A stretch of DNA of 59,085 bases. Origin: Lentzea indica (lineage in GTDB: Bacteria; Actinomycetota; Actinomycetes; Mycobacteriales; Pseudonocardiaceae). The notes beneath the pieces are model-generated. The model made no database searches, had not been told where the DNA came from, and was given only the letters and a program-made list of their open reading frames with translations. Of this stretch, positions 51,166 through 59,085 are shown one piece after another. The stretch's first letter is position 1. Every line of letters begins with the position of its first letter. The stretch spans positions 1-59,085 of the forward strand of contig NZ_VSRL01000029.1 of the NCBI RefSeq assembly GCF_012184385.1. Direction: 5' to 3'. The position numbers were made by a program, and so were the translations under genes.

Positions 51166-51986
51166 AGTCGAGCGACGGACTCGAGTACTCGTCTGGTGCG
51201 CGCCACTTCGTGCGCGCGGAAGACCGCGGCGCCCGCCAACGCCGCGATCGCGGTCGCGACGAGGGTGCCCTCGACGCGCTCGTGCAGTTCCACGCCGAGG
51301 GTCTCCCCGACGAAGTCCTTGTTGGACAACGCCATCAGCACCGGCCACCCGGTCGCCACCAGCTCGTCCGTGTGTCGCACCAGCGCAAGGCTGTGCCATG
51401 TGTTCTTGCCGAAGTCGTGTGTGGGGTCGATCAGCACGCTTTTGCGCGGCACACCGAGCGCGACCACCTTCTCCGCGTGCGCGGTCGTCTCCGCGATGAC
51501 GTCCGACACGAGGTCCGGGTAGCTCACCCTATGCGGACGCGTGCGGGGCTTCACACCGCCCGTGTGCGAACAGACGTAGCCGGCTCCGTACTCCGCGGCG
51601 ACCTCGGCCAGTTGCGGGTCCGCACCCGCCCACGTGTCGTTGAGCAGGTCGGCACCGGCCTCGCAGGCGAGCCTGCCGACGTCCGCGCGCCACGTGTCGC
51701 TGCTGATGATGAGGTCCGGGTATGCGTCGCGCACACGTGCGATGAACGGCACAACGCGGCGCACTTCTTCGCCGGAGTCGACGAGGTCGCCGGGGCCCGC
51801 CTTCACACCGCCGATGTCGACGATGTCCGCGCCCTCGTCGACAACGCGGTGCACGGCCTCCATCGCGACGTCCTCGGCGTAGGTGGCGCCCTTGTCGTAG
51901 AACGAGTCCGGAGTGCGGTTGATGATCGCCATCACCAGTGCGCGGTCACGGACGACGGTCCGGCCTCGGAACTGGAGCTCGATCAC
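51162..51986 (-). CDS. folP2: FolP2-like dihydropteroate synthase homolog
   Basis: A 274-residue TIM-barrel protein of the pterin-binding family. The first loop is VMAIINRTPDSFYDKGATYA instead of the classical NVTPDSFSDGG. It also has GADIVDIGGVKAGPGD, DTWRADVGRLACEAGADLLN and LIDPTHDFGKNTWHSL. The NRTPDSFYDKG form is that of mycobacterial FolP2, which is reported not to act as a dihydropteroate synthase. It is divergent from the intact DUF2786 gene and translationally coupled to an unknown gene. No other folate genes are nearby, supporting a different role. Confidence 0.85.
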   Translation of the reverse strand: MIELQFRGRTVVRDRALVMAIINRTPDSFYDKGATYAEDVAMEAVHRVVDEGADIVDIGGVKAGPGDLVDSGEEVRRVVPFIARVRDAYPDLIISSDTWRADVGRLACEAGADLLNDTWAGADPQLAEVAAEYGAGYVCSHTGGVKPRTRPHRVSYPDLVSDVIAETTAHAEKVVALGVPRKSVLIDPTHDFGKNTWHSLALVRHTDELVATGWPVLMALSNKDFVGETLGVELHERVEGTLVATAIAALAGAAVFRAHEVARTRRVLESVARL

Positions 51987-52048
51987 AACCTGTGTCTACC
52001 AGGTGGTCCCCGACCTTGGCACATGGCGGACGTCTCATACTGCCCAGC

Positions 52049-53086
52049 GTGGAACTGGTGAAAGCGGTCGACGGACTCTGGCAGCGCGGCTGGCTGCCGT
52101 ACGACCTTCGCGAGATCGTGTCGCGTTCGCTCGACGAGTCGGCCACCTCTCTCGTGGTGGATGTGATCGCTTTGTCCTGTTCGCCTCATGTCGAGGCGAC
52201 CGTGCACCCGCGTTGGCAGCGTCAGCTCGACGAGATCGGCGCCTCCGTGTGGTGGGAAGGGCCGTTGCTGGAGGCGTGGGCGTCACGCCACATCGAGACG
52301 TTGTCCTACGCGTCTCGTACGGCCTCCGCGTTGTTGGCGTTCCTCGGGCGGTTGCCTGCGTTGCCTCGCATCCTGCCGTTGCCGGGTGACGCGTTGATGT
52401 CGGCCGTGCGCGCGGGTGCGGACCCGAAGGTGCTCAACCGGGTGCGCGGACTGCTCGCGAAGGCCGAGTCGACGTCGTTCCCCGAAGAGGCGGAGGCGTT
52501 GTCGGCCAAGGCTCAGGAGCTGATGAACCGGCACGCGCTCGAGCGGGCGATGCTCGACGCGGACCTGCCTGCGTTGGCGATGTCACGGCGGATGTGGCTG
52601 GACAAGAGCTACTTCAAGGAGAAGTCGCAGCTCGTGCACGTGGTGGCGTCCGCGTTCCGGTCGCGTGCGGTCGCCTATGACGGGTTCGGGTTCGTCGCAC
52701 TGGTGGGCGACGAGGTGGACCTGGAGAGCGTGGAGCTGTTGTCGACGTCGTTGCTGGTGCAGGCGACGCGGGCGATGGTCGCGGCGGGCGGGCGGGCGGA
52801 GAAGGGCAGTGAGGCGCGCTCGCGGCCGTTCCGGAAGTCGTTCCTCGTGGCCTTCGCGTCGCGGATCGGTGAGCGGCTGACCGACGCGCCGGACGTCTCC
52901 GATGAGCGGTTGCTGCCGGTGCTGGCGGATCGCAAGCAGGCGGTGGACACGTTGTTCGAGGAGATGTTCACGCAGACGCGCACCTCGCGCGTGACGGTGC
53001 GGTCGGCGGCCGGATGGGGTGCGGGCCGCCGGGCCGCGGACGTCGCCGACATCGGTACCGGCCGGAACAGCGTGACTTCGGGTTAG
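52049..53086 (+). CDS. DUF2786 domain protein
   Basis: A 345-residue protein. The N-terminal helical region (LVKAVDGLWQRGWLPYDLRE) is followed by the DUF2786 core VLNRVRGLLAKAESTSFPEE, AEALSAKAQELMNRHALERA (about 130-170). A C-terminal domain follows with MWLDKSYFKEKSQLVHVVAS, YDGFGFVALVGDEVDLESVE, RKSFLVAFASRIGERL and FTQTRTSRVTVRSAAGWGAG. Function of the family is not established. GTG 52049 is used; GTG 52058 is possible. It is the intact counterpart of the decayed copy at 32505-33711 and lies on the opposite strand. Confidence 0.85.
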   Translation: MELVKAVDGLWQRGWLPYDLREIVSRSLDESATSLVVDVIALSCSPHVEATVHPRWQRQLDEIGASVWWEGPLLEAWASRHIETLSYASRTASALLAFLGRLPALPRILPLPGDALMSAVRAGADPKVLNRVRGLLAKAESTSFPEEAEALSAKAQELMNRHALERAMLDADLPALAMSRRMWLDKSYFKEKSQLVHVVASAFRSRAVAYDGFGFVALVGDEVDLESVELLSTSLLVQATRAMVAAGGRAEKGSEARSRPFRKSFLVAFASRIGERLTDAPDVSDERLLPVLADRKQAVDTLFEEMFTQTRTSRVTVRSAAGWGAGRRAADVADIGTGRNSVTSG

Positions 53087-53126
53087 GCTGACGCCGCCGC
53101 CCCGCGACCTAGGGTGGTGCACGTCC

Positions 53127-54371
53127 ATGTTCGGGAAGTCTCTCGCCGTTGCCGCTGTGCTCGTGGTGGGCCTGTCGTCCTCGGCTTCGGCGTCGTTCTC
53201 GCTGCTCAGACCGCTGACGCGGGGCAACGGCGACTCCACGACTCCGGTGATCAGCGCTGACGGGCGTCATGTCGCGTTTCCCTCTCTCGCGTCGAACCTC
53301 GTGCACGGAGACCGCAACGACGTCTCCGACGTGTTCGTGAAGGATCTGCGCACCGGTGTCGTGCGTTCCGCGTCGCGTGGTGGTGACGGGCCTTCGTTCG
53401 ACCCGCCGGCGTTGAGCGCGGACGGGCGGTTCGTGGCGTTCGTGTCGTCGGCCTCGAACCTGGTCGCCGGTGACACCAACGGCGTTGACGACGTGTTCGT
53501 GGCGGACATGCGCACCGGACGCGTTGAGCGCGTGAGCGGTGGCAACGGCCCGGCGTTCGGCAGCCCGGCCATCAGCGCTGACGGGCGTTATGTGGCGTTT
53601 CGGTCCGAGGCGTCGACGTTGGTGGAGGGCGACACCAACGGTGTGACGGACGTCTTCCTGACGGATCGGTCGACGGGGAAGGTGACACGGATCAGCACGT
53701 CGGCGTCCGGTGCGGAAGGCGACAAGCTGGTGCACCACGGCCTCGCGATGAGTGCTGACGGACGGCTCGTCGTTTTCCCTTCCGCCGCAACGAACTTGGT
53801 GCCGGGTGACACGAACGGCAGCGTGGACATGTTCGTGAAGGACGTCGTTTCCGGTGTGGTGGAACGGGTCAACGTGTCGGCTTCTGGTGAGCAGACTTCG
53901 TCCTACACGCTGATGCCCGCTATCACGCCCGATGGTTCACGCGTGTTGTTTGTGGCGTGGGGCGACACGTTGGTGCCCGGTGACACCGAGGACACGCCGG
54001 ACATCTTCATGAAGGACTTGCGCACCAAGGCGATCACGCGCGTGAACACGCGTCCTGATGGGACGGTGTCGGACGCTCAGCCGTACCAGCCGTCGGTGAG
54101 CGCGAACGGCCGCTTCGTCGTGTTCTCGTCGCTGGCGTCGAACCTGGTGCGGCGCGACACCAACAACGTGGACGACGTGTTCGTGAAGGACATGGTCTCC
54201 GGTTCTTTGACACGCCTGAGCGAGCGATTCGGCAGGCAGGGCAACAACTTCTCAGTGGCGCCTTCGATCAGCGCGGACGGCCGAGCGGTGGTTTTCGCGA
54301 CGCTCGCGACGAACCTCTCGCCCGCAGACCCCACCCCTTCGAGTGAACTCCTCCTTCACAACCGCATCTGA
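53127..54371 (+). CDS. Secreted TolB/PD40-type beta-propeller protein
   Basis: A 414-residue protein with a signal peptide (SLAVAAVLVVGLSSSASA, cleavage about residue 22). At least six repeats of about 50 residues follow, each with a SADGR(H/F/Y)VAF-like strand, a SNLV.GDTNGV segment and DVFVKD...G. This is a WD40/PD40 beta-propeller. It is probably extracellular or cell-surface, with no catalytic motif, so a binding or scaffolding role is most likely. It starts at ATG 53127, 40 bp after the DUF2786 gene. Confidence 0.88.
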   Translation: MFGKSLAVAAVLVVGLSSSASASFSLLRPLTRGNGDSTTPVISADGRHVAFPSLASNLVHGDRNDVSDVFVKDLRTGVVRSASRGGDGPSFDPPALSADGRFVAFVSSASNLVAGDTNGVDDVFVADMRTGRVERVSGGNGPAFGSPAISADGRYVAFRSEASTLVEGDTNGVTDVFLTDRSTGKVTRISTSASGAEGDKLVHHGLAMSADGRLVVFPSAATNLVPGDTNGSVDMFVKDVVSGVVERVNVSASGEQTSSYTLMPAITPDGSRVLFVAWGDTLVPGDTEDTPDIFMKDLRTKAITRVNTRPDGTVSDAQPYQPSVSANGRFVVFSSLASNLVRRDTNNVDDVFVKDMVSGSLTRLSERFGRQGNNFSVAPSISADGRAVVFATLATNLSPADPTPSSELLLHNRI

Positions 54372-54420
54372 AGGCCCCAACCCGGAAAAAGAGTCAGACC
54401 CCCTCCCTAACGTCGACCCC

Positions 54421-54903
54421 ATGACATCCACCTTCCACAACGAGATCAAGCTCGGCGAGGTCAACTACCGGCTGAGCGCGACGACGGACTCGGACGAGTC
54501 CCTGGTGCTGGACCTGCTGGGGTCGCTCGACTCGGGAGAGGTGATCGCGGACGGCCGCCTTCGGCTTCCTGTCGAGGGCGGCGCCACGATCGGCAAACTC
54601 CTGTCGCGCGTCCTGGGCGCCCACACGCGACTGCGCCTGCGCCCGTCCCGCCACCGCAACGCCAACCAGCCCTGGACCGAATCGCTCGACACCGAACTGC
54701 GCACCGCCTGGCTCACCCCGACCGCCGACCCGGCACCCACCCTGATCCGGACCATCGCCGACGACATGGAGCGTTCCCCCACCGCCATCCGAGCCCGCCT
54801 GCCCAGGGTGGGCTGCGATCCGGACGTTCCTGGCCGCGAACTCTCGCCGGCGGCTGCCGTGCTGCTCGGGGGAAAGTCAGGGACCACTCAGGGCAAAACC
54901 TGA
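54421..54903 (+). CDS. Hypothetical protein with a Myb/SANT-like C-terminal motif
   Basis: A 160-residue protein. The N-terminal half is beta-rich (FHNEIKLGEVNYRLSATTDS). The C-terminal half has the pattern PWTESLDTELRTAWL, then IADDMERSPTAIRARLPRVG, which resembles the small Myb-like helix-turn-helix seen in some bacterial DNA-binding proteins. No membrane segment is present. ATG 54421 is the chosen start. Function unknown; nucleic-acid binding is inferred from the motif only. Confidence 0.6.
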   Translation: MTSTFHNEIKLGEVNYRLSATTDSDESLVLDLLGSLDSGEVIADGRLRLPVEGGATIGKLLSRVLGAHTRLRLRPSRHRNANQPWTESLDTELRTAWLTPTADPAPTLIRTIADDMERSPTAIRARLPRVGCDPDVPGRELSPAAAVLLGGKSGTTQGKT

Positions 54904-54965
54904 TTCGCCGGCCTCCCTCCCGGCGGACCCTGGAGTAGCAAGCACCAGAGTCTCAGGGGGTAACA

Positions 54966-55238
54966 GTGGAAATCGGCGGCTTGTTCACCGCGCTGCTCTT
55001 CGGAGCCATCATCGGCGGTCTGGGCCGTCTGGTGGTCCCGGGCAGGCAGCACGTCTCACTGCTGGCGACCATCCTCGTCGGCATCGTCGCCGCCCTGCTG
55101 GGCACCGCGGCGGCCACCGTCCTGGGCGTGGCCAACACGCCGGGCATCGACTGGATCGAGCTGGCCCTTCAGGTGGGTCTCGCCGGCGCCGGCGTGACCG
55201 TCCTCGCCAACCGCTCCAGGCCCAAACTCCCCCGCTGA
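54966..55238 (+). CDS. GlsB/YeaQ/YmgE-family stress membrane protein
   Basis: A 90-residue membrane protein with three hydrophobic helices: GLFTALLFGAIIGGLGRLVV, LLATILVGIVAALLGTAAAT and ALQVGLAGAGVTVLA. The VVPGRQ turn and glycine zipper pattern are characteristic of the transglycosylase-associated (YeaQ/GlsB) family. The start is GTG 54966 after a G-rich ribosome binding site. Linked to stress responses in other bacteria; no mechanism known. Confidence 0.88.
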   Translation: MEIGGLFTALLFGAIIGGLGRLVVPGRQHVSLLATILVGIVAALLGTAAATVLGVANTPGIDWIELALQVGLAGAGVTVLANRSRPKLPR

Positions 55239-55474
55239 CCCCGAACCGGGCACGGGCGGCACCTGCCACCCGTCACCCGTCCACCAGGCCGCGGACCCGA
55301 GCCCGCTGTGCCCTCCGCCGCTCAACGCGCGTCCGGACCGCACCGCAACCAACGGGTCCACGGCCCTTCGCACCCATGCCGCCCGGATCGCAGCACTGCC
55401 AACGGGTCCCCGTGCCGACGACGCTGTGATCACCTGCCCGACGAAGCCGGCGAAGTCCGGTGTCACCATGGGGC
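55239..55474. other. Intergenic region with an 11-bp direct repeat
   Basis: 236 bp without a convincing gene. CCAACGGGTCC occurs at 55349-55359 and again at 55399-55409, 50 bp apart in the same orientation. The second copy lies about 65 bp before the next start codon. It could be a regulatory repeat for the downstream small gene or a chance duplication. No hairpin terminator stands out. Confidence 0.3.
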
Positions 55475-55807
55475 ATGACCAAACCCCGCCATGCCGTCCT
55501 GGAGGGAACCCGGATCCCCCGCCTCCAGAACCCGGACGACAGCCGGATCGAGGCAGCCGTCCGCACCTTGGCCCGCGAGAGTGTTGTGGTGCTGTCCGAA
55601 ACCAACGACGACAACACGTACATCCAGGTGTGGCAACGCCCGGACGGCCTCTACCAGCTGGAGCACCGTGCCGGCTCACCCCTCGAACACTTCCAGACGG
55701 TCACGGTGTCAGCGGACAAGGTCCATGCGGCGTTCACCGCGTGGCTGGACAACGACGAAGGCTGGGCCGACCCGTTCACCTGGAAGCCGATCAGCGAGCT
55801 GTTCTAG
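55475..55807 (+). CDS. Small hypothetical protein
   Basis: A 110-residue acidic protein that I recognise only as a common uncharacterised actinobacterial type. It contains IEAAVRTLARESVVVLSETN, TYIQVWQRPDGLYQLEHRAG, FQTVTVSADKVHAAFTAWLD and ends WADPFTWKPISELF. The strand-rich middle with the Ile-Gln-Val-Trp motif recalls small immunity-like proteins, but no toxin gene is adjacent. The start is ATG 55475. Its stop overlaps the stop of the convergent SWIM gene by four bases. Confidence 0.6.
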   Translation: MTKPRHAVLEGTRIPRLQNPDDSRIEAAVRTLARESVVVLSETNDDNTYIQVWQRPDGLYQLEHRAGSPLEHFQTVTVSADKVHAAFTAWLDNDEGWADPFTWKPISELF

Positions 55808-56631
55808 TCGGCAGGCTTCAGCGACAGGTAGGCAGGGCGCAGCAGCTCGACGAGGTTCTCGCCGCGCACGGTGATGGGCACGGCGTCGAGCTGGTCGAGC
55901 ACCGCGTCCGGGCGCACCTCCGCCGTGGGGTCGCCGAGGTTGAGGCTGGTCGCGGTCTGCTTCTGCCAGAACGTGTCCAGGCACTTCGTCAGCGGCGGCG
56001 CCTCTTCCCTTGCCACCACGGTACGGGTGGTGCCGCGCAGCATGCGGAGGCGTTCGAGCAGGTCCTCACGGCTGCGGCCGCGCCAGGCGAGGATCTCGAA
56101 CGGGTCGTTGTCGAACGACTCGGCGAGCAGGTAACAGGTGGCGGCGAGGTGTTTGCAGGGGACTTCCCAGTCCGGGCACGTGCAGTCCATCGTCAGCTCG
56201 CGCTGGGTGGCGGGGAAGAGCTGCAGGCCCAGACCGGCGAACAGGGTCTCGATGTCGCTGGGCATCTCGCCGGCCAGCAGCTTGGCCGCGTACAGGGCCT
56301 TCCCTGCCAGGGCGTGTTCGATGCGCTGCCATTCCGGGTTGGTGAAGGACTTGATGGCGATGCGCGTCTTGTACGGCGTGGGGCGCGAGCCCTGCACCAG
56401 AGCGATGACCATGCTCGTCGACAACGACAACGAAAGGACCTGCCCTTGGCGGGCGTACGTGCGGCCGCGAGTCAGGCGGCCGCCCATGCCGAACGACTCG
56501 AGCACCTCGATGAAGCGGCGCGACCACCAGGTGGCGCCGATGTCGCCTCGCTTGCTCTTGGCCTTGAGGCCGTTGTCCACCTTGATGGTCTTGCCGTAGC
56601 GGGGACGTTCGCCGGACCAGTGCTCACTCAC
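55804..56631 (-). CDS. SWIM zinc-finger protein partnered with a SNF2 helicase
   Basis: A 275-residue protein. The SWIM zinc finger (CxC...CxH) is TMDCTCPDWEVPCKHLAAT at about 150-165. The N-terminal segment RGDIGATWWSRRFIEVLESF and RLTRGRTYARQGQVLSLSLS are typical of helicase-associated SWIM proteins. GTG 56631 lies inside the last codons of the SNF2 gene (8-base overlap). The two are regularly paired in actinobacteria and probably act together on DNA or nucleoprotein. Confidence 0.9.
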   Translation of the reverse strand: MSEHWSGERPRYGKTIKVDNGLKAKSKRGDIGATWWSRRFIEVLESFGMGGRLTRGRTYARQGQVLSLSLSTSMVIALVQGSRPTPYKTRIAIKSFTNPEWQRIEHALAGKALYAAKLLAGEMPSDIETLFAGLGLQLFPATQRELTMDCTCPDWEVPCKHLAATCYLLAESFDNDPFEILAWRGRSREDLLERLRMLRGTTRTVVAREEAPPLTKCLDTFWQKQTATSLNLGDPTAEVRPDAVLDQLDAVPITVRGENLVELLRPAYLSLKPAD

Positions 56632-59085
56632 CGATGGCCTCCCCCGACAGGGCCACCAGGTCGCGCAGCTGGGCGGTGGACAGCTCGGTGAGCCAGTTCT
56701 CGCCCGCGCCCACCACGAGCTGCGCCAGCGCGCGCTTTTCCTCGATCATGGTGTCGATGCGTTCCTCGAGCGTGCCGATGCAGACGAACTTGCGCACCTG
56801 CACGTTGCGGCGCTGGCCGATGCGGAACGCGCGGTCGGTCGCCTGGTCCTCGACCGCGGGGTTCCACCAGCGGTCGAGGTGGATCACGTGGTTGGCGGCG
56901 GTGAGGTTGAGGCCGGTGCCGCCTGCCTTGAGCGACAACAGGAAGAGCGACGGGCCGTTGCGGTCCTGGAAGCGCTCGACCATGCGGTCGCGGGCGGCCT
57001 TGTTCGTGCCGCCGTGCAGGAACATGACCTCGGTGTCGAAGCGGGCGGCCAGGTAGGGCACGAGCATGCTGCCGAACTCGGTGAACTGCGTGAAGCACAA
57101 CGCTTTGTCGCCCTCGGCGAGCACTTCTTCGAGGACTTCCTCGAGGCGCGCGAGCTTGCCGGAGCGGCCGGCGACCCGGGAACCGTCGCTGAGGAAGTGC
57201 GCCGGGTGGTTGCAGACCTGCTTGAGCTTGGACATGGTCGCGAGCACCAGGCCCTTGCGCGCGATGCCTTCCGACTCGTCGATCTTCTCCAGCATGTCGT
57301 TCACGACGGCCTGGTAGAGCGAGGCCTGCTCGGTGGTGAGGTTGCACAGCTGGCGCATCTCGACCTTGTCCGGCAGGTCGCTGATGATGCGCGGGTCGGT
57401 CTTCACACGGCGTAGCACGAACGGGTTCGTGATCTTGCGCAGACGGGCGGCGGCGTCCTGGTCGTTGTGGCGCTCCACGGGGACGGCGAAGCGGGCGCGG
57501 AACGTGTTGATCGTGCCCAGCACGCCGGGGTTGGCGAAGTCCATGATCGACCACAGCTCGGCCAGGCGGTTCTCGACAGGGGTACCGGTCAGCGCGACGC
57601 GGTGGCGTGCCTTGAGGCGGCGCACGGCCTGGGACTGGCGGGTCGCGCTGTTCTTGATGTTCTGCGCCTCGTCGAGGACCACGCGGTCCCAGCTGAGGTC
57701 GCTCATAGCGTCGGCGTCGCGGGCGGCCAGCGCGTAGGTGGTGAGCACGAGGTCGTGGCTCTCGACGGCCTCGCGCAAGGCGTCGCCGTCCAGGCGGTCC
57801 GCGCCGTGGTGCACGTGCACCGAGAGCTCCGGGGTGAACCGGGCCGCCTCGCGCTGCCAGTTGCCGACCACCGACATCGGGCAGATCAGCAACGTCGGAG
57901 GCCGCTTGCCGTGAGCGCGGTTCAGCGCTTCGAGTGCCAGCAGCTGAACGGTCTTGCCGAGGCCCATGTCGTCGGCCAGGCACGCGCCGAGGCCGATCTT
58001 GTCCAGGAACACGAGCCACGCCAGGCCGCGCTGCTGGTACGGGCGCAGCTGGGCGCCGAAGTTCGCCGGCGGCTCAACGGGTTCGAGTTGCTCGTCGGCC
58101 TTGCCGGACAACAGGTCGCCGAGCCAGCCGTCCGCCTCGACGGAGGTCAGCGGAAGTGGCAGGCTCTCGTCCTCCTCGGTGAGTCCACTGTGGAGCAATA
58201 CCTCGACCGCGGTCATCTGGCCGCCGCCGCCGCGTTTGAGGAACGCGAGACCCGCGGCGAGGCGCTTCTGGTCAACCTGCACCCATTGGCCGCGCACCTT
58301 CACCAGCGGCACCTTCGCCCTGGCCAGCTCGGCGAGCTCGGCGTCGGTGAGCGCGTCCTCGCCGAGGGCCAGCTCCCACTTGTAGTCCACAATGGACTTC
58401 AGGCCGATCTCGCTCTCCTTGGCGACGGTTCCCGCTGTACCGCGGCTCTTCGTGGTGAGCTTCAGGCCCAGCCTCGTCGTCTGTTGCCACCACGACGGCA
58501 GCAGCACGCCGAACCCGGCCTGCGCCAGCACGGGTGCCGCCGTGAGGAACCGGTACGCGCCCTCCGCGTCGACCTCCATCTCGGCCGGGTGCGCATCGCG
58601 CAACGCCTCGTCGAGGTCGGGGTGCAGCCTGCTCGCTCGCCCGAGGTCGGTCAGAAGGTGCTCCTGCGGCGCCGGGATCCAGCGCCGCAGCACGCTGTCG
58701 TCCGCGAACCACACCTGGTGCGCGGGCACCAGGACGCTCGGCTCGTCGACGGCCTGCAGCAGGAACTCGACGGCCCACTCGTCCCCGTCGCGCTGCTCGG
58801 GTGAGCGCAGCCGGAAGCACGTGCGCACCGGGCTCTCGTTGCCCGCGCTGTCCCGCCACCGGTCCAGTTGCTCGCGCAGTTCATAGAGCTCGACCGGGTC
58901 CGCGTCGAACACGGGCTCTCCGGTGAGCGCGGCGAGCCACGCCTCCGCGGTCGTCTCGCGGCCACGTCGTTGCGGCGCCAGGCCCACGCCGTCCAGCCGG
59001 TTCCGCACCTGCTCGCTCGACCACCGCTGGTGAGCGCAGCGCGCACCAGCTCGGCCGGGTCGCTGACGATCTCCTCGCACCGGCA
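56624..59085 (-). CDS. SNF2-family DEAD/DEAH ATPase, partial at the right edge and frameshifted near 59027
   Basis: A Swi2/Snf2 ATPase of more than 800 residues, cut by the window edge. The N-terminal regulatory half is followed by QLRPYQQRGLAWLVFLDKIG, motif I LADDMGLGKTVQLLALEAL, motif II VVLDEAQNIKN, motif III VALTGTPVENRLAELWSIMD, motif V SLKAGGTGLNLTAANHVIHL and motif VI DQATDRAFRIGQRRNVQV. Sequence from 59085 reads EEIVSDPAELVRAALTSG in one frame, then continues after about 59024-59030 as WSSEQVRNRLDGVGLAPQRR in another, so one base appears to be missing there. Coupled to the SWIM protein gene. Confidence 0.9.
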   Translation of the reverse strand, partial: PVRGDRQRPGRAGARCAHQRWSSEQVRNRLDGVGLAPQRRGRETTAEAWLAALTGEPVFDADPVELYELREQLDRWRDSAGNESPVRTCFRLRSPEQRDGDEWAVEFLLQAVDEPSVLVPAHQVWFADDSVLRRWIPAPQEHLLTDLGRASRLHPDLDEALRDAHPAEMEVDAEGAYRFLTAAPVLAQAGFGVLLPSWWQQTTRLGLKLTTKSRGTAGTVAKESEIGLKSIVDYKWELALGEDALTDAELAELARAKVPLVKVRGQWVQVDQKRLAAGLAFLKRGGGGQMTAVEVLLHSGLTEEDESLPLPLTSVEADGWLGDLLSGKADEQLEPVEPPANFGAQLRPYQQRGLAWLVFLDKIGLGACLADDMGLGKTVQLLALEALNRAHGKRPPTLLICPMSVVGNWQREAARFTPELSVHVHHGADRLDGDALREAVESHDLVLTTYALAARDADAMSDLSWDRVVLDEAQNIKNSATRQSQAVRRLKARHRVALTGTPVENRLAELWSIMDFANPGVLGTINTFRARFAVPVERHNDQDAAARLRKITNPFVLRRVKTDPRIISDLPDKVEMRQLCNLTTEQASLYQAVVNDMLEKIDESEGIARKGLVLATMSKLKQVCNHPAHFLSDGSRVAGRSGKLARLEEVLEEVLAEGDKALCFTQFTEFGSMLVPYLAARFDTEVMFLHGGTNKAARDRMVERFQDRNGPSLFLLSLKAGGTGLNLTAANHVIHLDRWWNPAVEDQATDRAFRIGQRRNVQVRKFVCIGTLEERIDTMIEEKRALAQLVVGAGENWLTELSTAQLRDLVALSGEAIGE

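Noticed and set aside
1-59085. CRISPR arrays, tRNA or rRNA genes, insertion sequences, prophage genes
   Set aside because: No regularly spaced repeat array, cloverleaf consensus, rRNA segment, transposase or phage structural gene was recognised while reading both strands.

Overview
The window is high-GC DNA with GTG starts, many 4-base start/stop overlaps and actinobacterial gene families (SigE-type sigma factor, CU044_5270 protein, DrrAB-like exporter, NCS1/hydantoinase operon, FolP2-like protein). It fits the chromosome of a filamentous actinomycete, most likely a Pseudonocardiaceae member (Lentzea/Saccharothrix/Amycolatopsis type). No tRNA, rRNA, CRISPR array, transposase or phage gene was recognised.

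Layout. 0-10.7 kb: SigE-type sigma factor, LLM flavin oxidoreductase, siderophore-interacting protein with a divergent AraC regulator, a broken PobA-like hydroxylase, a secreted GH62 arabinofuranosidase, a second ECF sigma factor with a CU044_5270 membrane protein, a desaturase and an SDR. 10.7-15.2 kb: a five-gene minus-strand operon (ribbon-helix-helix protein, DUF4097 protein, ABC ATPase, ABC permease, P450) whose promoter carries six helically phased TGGC repeats. 15.2-23.2 kb: redox genes, MarR regulators, a bacterial PARG, an ABC-F protein, a methyltransferase and an orphan histidine kinase; three places here look like deletion scars. 23.2-29.8 kb: a tight operon of NCS1 permease, hydantoinase, two DUF917 proteins and a PucR regulator. 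29.9-32.3 kb: an unknown gene and a flavin-dependent halogenase-like gene.

32.5-46.4 kb is the most interesting part. After a decayed DUF2786 gene come two tandem paralogous proteins, each fusing a PD-(D/E)XK-type nuclease region to a DUF2075 helicase. Three overlapping genes of the Wadjet anti-plasmid family follow on the same strand: JetA (TIGR02677), JetB (TIGR02678) and the SMC-like JetC (TIGR02680). No JetD nuclease gene (TIGR02679) is present; jetC instead runs into the tail of a convergent operon encoding a DnaQ/BRCT exonuclease, a DUF6218-like protein and a DUF6998-like protein. The nuclease-helicases may supply the missing cleavage step. That is a hypothesis from layout, not a demonstrated function.

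46.5-59.1 kb: LuxR-type ATPase regulator, P450, a FolP2-like protein with an unknown coupled partner, an intact DUF2786 paralog, a secreted beta-propeller, small proteins, and a SWIM protein coupled to a SNF2 helicase that runs off the right edge.

A caution about the sequence: five genes (LLM oxidoreductase, PobA-like, desaturase, SDR, SNF2 helicase) regain their normal reading frame if one base is added in a short G/C run. That pattern suggests residual single-base deletion errors in the assembly as much as true pseudogenes.
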